A DNA stretch of 64,000 nucleotides from Rhizobium sp. Root1220. Its GTDB lineage: Bacteria > Pseudomonadota > Alphaproteobacteria > Rhizobiales > Rhizobiaceae. Both the position numbers and the translations under genes were made by a program. Location: positions 487,014 to 551,013 of the forward strand of contig NZ_LMDG01000023.1 of NCBI RefSeq assembly GCF_001426265.1, in the 5' to 3' direction. Within the stretch, counting starts at the first letter, position 1, and each line of letters opens with the position of its first letter. The notes beneath the pieces were generated by a model. The model saw only the letters and a program-made list of their open reading frames with translations, made no database searches and was not told the DNA's origin. This document shows positions 58,408-64,000 of the stretch, one piece after another.

Positions 58408-58443
58408 GAGGGGTCGCTCCACTGGAGCGGCCTCTTCGCTTTT
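58408..58443 (+). terminator. Hairpin after DUF4167
   Basis: GAGG…CGCTCC-act-GGAGCG…CCTC (58408-58434) with short bulges is followed by TTCGCTTTT. It is plausibly the transcription terminator of the DUF4167 gene. Confidence 0.55.
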
Positions 58444-58503
58444 GCGGATTTCCCCACCGGCGTCGATTCATGACTCTGCTGGCCAGCTCGCTGCCACTGC
58501 TGG

Positions 58504-58928
58504 TCAATGTCGGCCCGAGAGCGAGAAGCGCGTTGTGCTTTCGCGCGCAAGATCGTCACGCAGGGCCCATGGTAGCAGCTTCCGGTCATCGAGGTCGCCG
58601 CACATGCGGTGGAGCACTGACGCCCGGTAGTGCAGCGCCGTCTCCCCGACTTGCCGTCTGGATCGGCGGCATCTTGATCGGCGGCACGCATGTGAATGCA
58701 CTGCCCTTGAACAATCAGGTTGTGTACTTCAACTGGCGGGGGTTGATCGGAGGAGAGCGACGGTCCCCGCGGTGCCTTTCGGTTCGTTTGAATGCCCGCG
58801 TTTTTCCTCTCCGACCTCTTTAAACTCCCGGGATTCTCCACCATATCCCTCACGAAAGTTCCTGTGCCGTAAATACCAGCAACGGCAGGGAAATGGCTCG
58901 CCTCTTGAGGGAGCTCAATCTCAGTCAT
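58504..58928 (-). pseudogene. Possible frameshifted small gene upstream of clpB
   Basis: Two minus-strand frames join if one G is added to the GGGG run complementary to 58644-58647. The first frame starts at 58928 (MTEIELPQEASHFPAVAG) and leads to ADQDAADPDGKSG; the second continues ETALHYRASVLHRMCGDLDD and ends at 58504 (FSLSGRH). The joined segment DPDGKSGETALHYRA resembles an ankyrin-like turn. Codon use is less GC-rich than neighbours. It could equally be chance open frames. Confidence 0.25.
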
Positions 58929-58972
58929 CGGCCTGTGCCTTGTGAGGGCAGGGCGGTCTATGGAGGTATACT

Positions 58973-61570
58973 ATGAATATCGAAAAATACTCGGAGCGGG
59001 TGCGCGGTTTCATCCAGTCGGCGCAGACCTATGCGCTGGCGCAGGGGCACCAGCAGTTCACGCCGGAACATGTTCTCAAAGTCCTGCTCGACGACGATCA
59101 GGGCATGGCCGCATCACTGATCGAGCGTGCCGGCGGTGACCCTAAGGCTGCCCGCCTTGCCAATGACGCCGCACTTGCCAAACTGCCGAAGATCTCAGGT
59201 GGCAACGGCCAGATCTATCTTGCCGCACCGCTTGCCAAGGTTCTCTCGACCGCCGAAGAGGCTTCGAAGAAGGCCGGCGACAGTTTCGTCACCGTCGAAC
59301 GGCTGTTGCAGGCGCTGGCGATGGAATCGTCGACCTCGACCACGCTGAAGAACGCTGGTGTGACGGCACTTGCGCTCAACCAGATTATCAACGAGATCCG
59401 CAAAGGCCGCACGGCCGACAGCGCCAATGCCGAACAGGGCTTCGACGCGCTGAAGAAGTTTGCCCGTGACCTGACGGCGGAAGCCCGCGATGGCCGGCTC
59501 GATCCAGTGATCGGCCGGGATGACGAAATTCGTCGCACCATCCAGGTCCTGTCGCGTCGGACCAAGAACAATCCCGTGCTGATCGGTGAACCCGGCGTTG
59601 GCAAGACGGCGATCGCCGAAGGCCTGGCTCTGCGCATTGTCAATGGCGACGTGCCGGAATCGTTGAAAGACAAGAAGCTGATGGCGCTCGACATGGGCGC
59701 GCTCATTGCCGGTGCGAAGTATCGCGGCGAATTCGAAGAGCGGCTGAAGAGCGTGCTCAACGAGGTGCAGGCCGAAAACGGCGAGATCATCCTATTTATC
59801 GACGAGATGCACACGCTTGTCGGTGCCGGCAAGGGCGATGGCGCAATGGACGCCTCCAACCTGTTGAAGCCGGCGCTGGCCCGCGGTGAGTTGCATTGTG
59901 TCGGTGCCACCACGCTCGACGAATATCGCAAGCATGTCGAGAAGGACCCGGCGCTCGCCCGTCGTTTCCAGCCGATCGTCGTCGAAGAGCCGACGGTCGA
60001 GGATACGATCTCGATTCTGCGCGGCCTGAAGGAAAAATACGAGCAGCACCACAAGGTCCGGATCTCGGATTCGGCCCTGGTGGCGGCTGCGACCCTGTCG
60101 AACCGCTATATCACCGACCGCTTTCTGCCGGATAAAGCCATCGACCTGATGGACGAGGCGGCGGCGCGCCTGCGCATGCAGGTGGACAGCAAGCCGGAAG
60201 AACTCGACGAACTCGATCGCCGCATCATGCAGCTGAAGATCGAGCGCGAAGCGCTGAAGAAGGAAACCGACGTTGCCTCGGCCGACCGGCTGGTGCGGCT
60301 TGAGACCGAACTCACCGATCTCGAAGAGAGTGCCGATGCGCTGACCGCCCGCTGGCAGTCGGAGAAGCAGAAGCTCGGCCTTGCCGCCGATCTGAAGAAA
60401 CAGCTCGACGATGCCCGCAACGATCTGGCGATTGCCCAGCGCAAGGGAGAATTCCAGCGCGCCGGGGAGTTGACCTATGGCGTCATTCCGGAGCTGGAAA
60501 AGCAGCTGGCGGAATCCGAACAGCAGGACAATGACCGCAGCGCCATGGTGCAGGAGGTGGTGACGCCTGACAATATCGCCCATATCGTCTCGCGCTGGAC
60601 CGGCATTCCTGTTGAAAAGATGCTGGAAGGCGATCGCGAAAAGCTGCTTCGGATGGAAGACGAGCTGGCGAAGTCGGTGATCGGCCAGGGTGATGCCGTT
60701 CAGGCCGTGTCGCGGGCGGTGCGCCGCGCGCGCGCCGGCCTGCAGGATCCGAACCGGCCGCTCGGCTCGTTCATCTTCCTGGGGCCGACCGGCGTCGGCA
60801 AGACGGAACTGACCAAGGCGCTCGCCCGCTTTCTGTTCGACGACGAGACGGCGATGGTGCGGATGGATATGTCGGAATACATGGAGAAGCACTCCGTGGC
60901 CCGGCTGATCGGCGCTCCTCCCGGCTATGTCGGTTATGAGGAGGGCGGTTCGCTGACGGAAGCGGTGCGCCGTCGGCCCTATCAGGTCGTGCTGTTCGAC
61001 GAGATCGAAAAGGCGCATCCCGATGTGTTCAACGTGCTCTTACAGGTGCTCGATGATGGACGCCTGACCGATGGCCAGGGCCGGACAGTCGATTTCCGCA
61101 ACACGATGATCATCATGACGTCGAACCTCGGCGCGACGATGCTGACGGAGCTTCCCGACGGTCATGACACGGATGAGATCCGCGAGCAGGTTCTGGAGGT
61201 TGTGCGCGGTCACTTCCGGCCGGAGTTCCTGAACCGTATCGATGAGATCATCCTATTCCACCGCCTGAAGCGGGACGAAATGGGCGCGATCGTCGAGATC
61301 CAGCTGAAGCGTCTGGTCAAGCTACTCGCTGAACGCAAGATCACCATCGAGCTCGACGACGAGGCCACCCATTGGTTGGCCAACAAGGGCTACGACCCTG
61401 TTTACGGCGCTCGGCCGCTGAAGCGGGTGATCCAGAAGTTTGTGCAGGATCCGCTGGCCGAGCAGATCCTTGGCGGGCAGGTGCCGGATGGCTCGACGGT
61501 GAAGGTCACCAGCGGGACCGACCGGCTGCTGTTTCGCACGCGCAATGCGACGGTGAACGAAGCCGCCTAA
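58973..61570 (+). CDS. clpB: ClpB disaggregase
   Basis: An 865-residue Hsp100 AAA+ protein that, with DnaK, resolubilises aggregates. The N-domain (about 1-145) is followed by AAA-1 with Walker A GEPGVGKT (205-212), the ClpB middle coiled-coil (about 410-520, rich in Lys/Glu/Leu, for example [20 protein letters not shown]), and AAA-2 with GPTGVGKT (604-611). No ClpP-binding loop is seen, as expected. GGAGGT gives a strong RBS. Heat-shock control is likely, but the sequence shows only weak promoter candidates. Confidence 0.97.
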   Translation: MNIEKYSERVRGFIQSAQTYALAQGHQQFTPEHVLKVLLDDDQGMAASLIERAGGDPKAARLANDAALAKLPKISGGNGQIYLAAPLAKVLSTAEEASKKAGDSFVTVERLLQALAMESSTSTTLKNAGVTALALNQIINEIRKGRTADSANAEQGFDALKKFARDLTAEARDGRLDPVIGRDDEIRRTIQVLSRRTKNNPVLIGEPGVGKTAIAEGLALRIVNGDVPESLKDKKLMALDMGALIAGAKYRGEFEERLKSVLNEVQAENGEIILFIDEMHTLVGAGKGDGAMDASNLLKPALARGELHCVGATTLDEYRKHVEKDPALARRFQPIVVEEPTVEDTISILRGLKEKYEQHHKVRISDSALVAAATLSNRYITDRFLPDKAIDLMDEAAARLRMQVDSKPEELDELDRRIMQLKIEREALKKETDVASADRLVRLETELTDLEESADALTARWQSEKQKLGLAADLKKQLDDARNDLAIAQRKGEFQRAGELTYGVIPELEKQLAESEQQDNDRSAMVQEVVTPDNIAHIVSRWTGIPVEKMLEGDREKLLRMEDELAKSVIGQGDAVQAVSRAVRRARAGLQDPNRPLGSFIFLGPTGVGKTELTKALARFLFDDETAMVRMDMSEYMEKHSVARLIGAPPGYVGYEEGGSLTEAVRRRPYQVVLFDEIEKAHPDVFNVLLQVLDDGRLTDGQGRTVDFRNTMIIMTSNLGATMLTELPDGHDTDEIREQVLEVVRGHFRPEFLNRIDEIILFHRLKRDEMGAIVEIQLKRLVKLLAERKITIELDDEATHWLANKGYDPVYGARPLKRVIQKFVQDPLAEQILGGQVPDGSTVKVTSGTDRLLFRTRNATVNEAA

Positions 61571-61592
61571 AGGCGGGAATATCGGCAAAGAT

Positions 61593-61616
61593 ATGGCGGC
61601 TCCGGCCGCCATTTTG
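61593..61616. terminator. Terminator between clpB and the M23 peptidase
   Basis: ATGGCGGC-tccg-GCCGCCAT (61593-61612, eight base pairs) is followed by TTTT. It lies between the two convergent genes and can serve both. Confidence 0.75.
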
Positions 61617-61624
61617 TCTGCAGG

Positions 61625-63601
61625 CTACTTGCTTGCGACCTGCGGCGGAGGCTCGTTGCCGAGCAGCGTATCGATCCGCTGGCGTTCGTCTTCGAACTTG
61701 GCGAGTGGCTCGCCCTTCAATGATTTTCCGCCCGGCAGACGCACGCGCAACGGGTCCACCTTGGTGCCGTTGACGATCATCTCGTAGTGCAGATGCGGCC
61801 CCGTCGACTCCCCGGTGGTGCCGACCCAGCCGATGACCTGCCCCTGGCGCACTTTGGAGCCCGGTACGACACCCTTGGCAATGGCGCTCTGGTGATTGTA
61901 GGAGGATTCGTAGCCGTTGGTGTGCCGAACAATCGTCTGGTTGCCGTAGCCGCCGGAATCCCATCCGGCCTTTTCGACCGTTCCGTTGCCGACGGCAATG
62001 ATCGCCGTTCCACGCGGAGCGGCCCAGTCGACGCCGGTGTGCATGCGGGCAAAACCAAGGATCGGGTGCCGGCGCATGCCGAAGCCCGACTTGAAAATGC
62101 CGTTCGGGACCGGGTTGCGCAGGAGAAACTGGCGTATGCTCTTGCCGTCCTGGTCGAAATAATCGACCGAGCCGTCTTCGGGATCCTGGAAGCGATAAAA
62201 GCGTGTCTGCGTGTCGCCGAAACGGGCATTGACGTAAAGCAATTCGGAATCGTCCGTCGCCTGCCCGCTGGAATCGGCCACGGAGAAAAATGCTTCGAGC
62301 GTGTCCGTCGGGCGCAGTTCGGCCTGGAAGTCGACACTGCTTGCCAACAGCTTTATGATCAGCGCCGTCATATCCTTGGTCATGCCATAGGAGAGGGCGG
62401 CTCTGTAGATGCCGTCATAGACGCGCGGCAGGTTCTGGTTGGACGGCGCTGTCAGTGCGCTGTCGTCGAAGGCGGTCGCCACTGCGTCGAGTTCCGGCGG
62501 CTCTCGACCGGCAACGAAACGATCATGGTCATCCAATGCGACGGTCACGAGATGCCGTGTGCCGCGGTAGACACTGGCGCGGATGATCTTTGCCTGTTCG
62601 CCCTTCTGGAGGATGCCGATCCGCAGCACGTCGCCCTTCGACAGATCATCGGAACCGAGCAGCGGCGAGAGATAAGCGGAAAGGCCCTTGGCCTGCAACT
62701 CCGGATAGCCCGAAGCCATCATCGACTTGACGATGGCCGTATTCTGGCGGACAGGGATGATGTCGTCGGCAAATTCTTCGGTCTGCGGCGTGATCGATTC
62801 CGGCGCCGAGACCGTCATGTTCTGCTCGAGCACGCGGGCTGTGAGGCCGGCGGCGAGATCAACGTCATTCTCATCGTTGGAGAAGCGGCGGGGATCGACG
62901 TAGTAAAGGGCAGCAACCTGCGCTGCACCGTCCGTCAGCACTGAGCCGTTGGAACGAACATTCTCCTCGATCTCATCCAATGACATGCCGGCCGCCACTG
63001 CGACGCTCGACTTGCCGGTCGGATAAGCGACCGTCTTCAGGCTGACCTCGGATTCAACGTCGGAGCCATAGATCTGGCCGGTGCGGACACTGGGGGAGGC
63101 TTCAGGCTCATCGGCAGAAAAGATCGTCAGCGGATTGAAGCTCGGATAGTCCTCGGTGGCGACGTGGTTGGCCGCAAGCGTCATCTTAACGCGTGCGAAA
63201 GGCTGCCGGCGGACAACCTCCTTGTCGCCTTCGTGAACGACGGTCGAGACGTCCATGATCTTGCGGTCGGATGGCTTGGCTGCGATCGCGGGGGCGATCA
63301 GGCGTCCGCCGCGCGTCACGTCAATGTCGCCGTGCGCGTCCGCATTGATATTGGCGTAGGCTTCGGCCGGGATCGCCAGTTGCTGGCGACCATCGAGTGC
63401 CGCAAACAGCGCAACGCCCATCAATACGCTGGAGGTAATGCCCGTGAGGAACGTACCCGAAAGCCAACGCAGCGAAACTTCGCGGCGGTCGGGTGCGCGC
63501 CTTCCATCTGCGAGAAGCGGCGGCTCGTTGCCAAACGAGCGGATCATCATCTTCTCGGTCATCATGGCAGTGCGATCCGCGTCCTTTTTGGTAGGCTTCA
63601 T
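61625..63601 (-). CDS. Membrane-anchored M23 (LytM) metallopeptidase
   Basis: About 658 residues. An N-terminal helix (SGTFLTGITSSVLMGVALFAAL) anchors a long periplasmic region. The C-terminal M23 domain (about 540-630) has HTGVDWAAPRGTAIIA (zinc His/Asp) and GPHLHYEMIV (HxH). The middle part matches the OapA/LysM-like helical region of MepM-type proteins. It likely cleaves or regulates peptidoglycan cross-links. The start may instead be at an internal ATG (MMTEKMMIRSFGNE); an upstream extension to 63718 was rejected. Confidence 0.9.
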   Translation of the reverse strand: MKPTKKDADRTAMMTEKMMIRSFGNEPPLLADGRRAPDRREVSLRWLSGTFLTGITSSVLMGVALFAALDGRQQLAIPAEAYANINADAHGDIDVTRGGRLIAPAIAAKPSDRKIMDVSTVVHEGDKEVVRRQPFARVKMTLAANHVATEDYPSFNPLTIFSADEPEASPSVRTGQIYGSDVESEVSLKTVAYPTGKSSVAVAAGMSLDEIEENVRSNGSVLTDGAAQVAALYYVDPRRFSNDENDVDLAAGLTARVLEQNMTVSAPESITPQTEEFADDIIPVRQNTAIVKSMMASGYPELQAKGLSAYLSPLLGSDDLSKGDVLRIGILQKGEQAKIIRASVYRGTRHLVTVALDDHDRFVAGREPPELDAVATAFDDSALTAPSNQNLPRVYDGIYRAALSYGMTKDMTALIIKLLASSVDFQAELRPTDTLEAFFSVADSSGQATDDSELLYVNARFGDTQTRFYRFQDPEDGSVDYFDQDGKSIRQFLLRNPVPNGIFKSGFGMRRHPILGFARMHTGVDWAAPRGTAIIAVGNGTVEKAGWDSGGYGNQTIVRHTNGYESSYNHQSAIAKGVVPGSKVRQGQVIGWVGTTGESTGPHLHYEMIVNGTKVDPLRVRLPGGKSLKGEPLAKFEDERQRIDTLLGNEPPPQVASK

Positions 63602-63865
63602 AGGTGCCGGTGGCGGGCAAAAAGTGCATAGTTCGGCAATGGAAGTCAAATGAGCGGGTTGACCGCCCGAAAATTCCTTGCCTCTTGAGACCACCGGATT
63701 GTGAAGATGTGAGGGCAAAGGGCCTCGTCATGCGGTTTTGGTGCCCTATTTATCTAAAAGACCGTCGTGCAAACCGCCGATCCTTGGCCGGAAAACGACC
63801 CTTCTGAAAATACGGTTTGGAATTCAACGAGATGCAAGAAATCTCGCTTTTTTCGAAATCGGTTG
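63602..63865. other. Gap between the M23 peptidase and the rRNA-type promoter
   Basis: About 260 bp upstream of the M23 gene. Around 63808-63860 it is AT-rich (AAAATACGG, GCTTTTTTCG), which fits an UP element in front of the promoter at 63866. No gene is seen. Confidence 0.4.
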
Positions 63866-64000
63866 TTGACTTCAAAACAGGTCAGGATCTATAAGCCCAC
63901 TCACTGAACGAGGGCGGCGGCGCTGCTGGCGACGATGTCCTTCGCTTCTGAGTTTCCGGATTGGCTGCGATGCTGATGAGGGTTTGAGGCTTTAGGGCTT
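63866..64000 (+). promoter_or_regulatory. Probable rRNA-operon promoter and leader
   Basis: TTGACT (63866-63871) and TATAAG (63890-63895) are 18 bp apart, preceded by AT-rich DNA and followed by a GC-rich discriminator (CCCACTC). The downstream stretch with GAGGGCGGCGGCG resembles rhizobial rRNA leaders. The 16S gene itself would be outside the window. Confidence 0.5.

Larger units (their letters stand above)
58365..58972. other. Long gap between DUF4167 and clpB
   Basis: 608 bp. It carries a hairpin at 58408-58434 and the clpB ribosome site GGAGGT (near 58962). CTTTAAA…CACCATAT near 58818-58845 is a weak candidate for a heat-shock (RpoH) promoter. The minus strand holds a possible frameshifted gene (58504-58928), described separately. 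Confidence 0.45.

Overview
The window looks like a chromosomal segment of a Rhizobiaceae-type alphaproteobacterium (Rhizobium/Agrobacterium/Ensifer group). The evidence is gene content and order: hpt–cpdR, argH–small lipoprotein–lysA–TIGR02302, etfB–etfA–hydroxyacyl-CoA dehydrogenase, secA–peptidyl-prolyl isomerase–argJ–GNAT–mutT, comF–grxC–nitrilase–DUF1178, and lysC–ptsP–prfA–prmC–DUF4167–clpB. The coding DNA is GC-rich. There is no prophage, insertion sequence, CRISPR array or plasmid gene, and most of the window is conserved core genome. The species is not resolved.

Layout. 0–9 kb: an anchored membrane protein, hpt, the cell-cycle response regulator cpdR, two uncharacterised minus-strand genes, then a minus-strand block argH → LptM-like lipoprotein → lysA → TIGR02302 protein, with tlpA divergent from argH. 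9–19 kb: hydroxyacyl-CoA dehydrogenase, etfA/etfB, a rhomboid protease, a cobalamin adenosyltransferase, a twin-TM (HIG1-like) protein, an SDR, a BrkB-like protein, gluQ, an AlkA-like glycosylase, an HNH nuclease, dsbB and a DedA-family protein. 19–29 kb, the most accessory-looking part: a CPA2 antiporter with a cyclic-nucleotide-binding tail, a short GT39 glycosyltransferase abutting tRNA-Leu(CAA), a TetR/MFS divergent pair with two visible operators, a methyltransferase, an aldo/keto reductase and an acyl-CoA synthetase. 28–32.3 kb: a minus-strand envelope group (BioF2/FemAB-like acyltransferase, flippase, D-Ala–D-Ala ligase). 32.5–44 kb: secA, a periplasmic PPIase, argJ, mutT, an NDUFAF5-like methyltransferase, comF, grxC, a nitrilase-family amidase and ubiG. 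44–51.3 kb: FecR-domain protein, CHASE2 adenylate cyclase, an aberrant CopC protein with a tiny partner, NhaP-type antiporter and an exported ankyrin protein. 51.6–63.6 kb: lysC, ptsP, prfA, prmC, DUF4167, clpB and an M23 peptidase. The last ~130 bp look like an rRNA-operon promoter and leader, with 16S presumably just outside.

Functional threads: arginine and lysine biosynthesis (argH, argJ, lysA, lysC); acyl-CoA oxidation (ETF, dehydrogenase, AMP ligase) under a probable ACGT-type operator; envelope biogenesis (flippase, Ddl, SecA, PPIase, M23, TIGR02302); redox/thiol folding (tlpA, dsbB, grxC); and stress or nutrient signalling (cpdR, ptsP, CHASE2 cyclase, clpB). I see no clearly new multi-gene system. 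The best leads are an etfBA promoter with an embedded operator, a CtrA-like box at cpdR, a CopC protein that has lost its copper ligands and is paired with a 46-residue protein, a cNMP-sensing antiporter, a FecR/CHASE2 pair, and a possible frameshifted gene hidden upstream of clpB.
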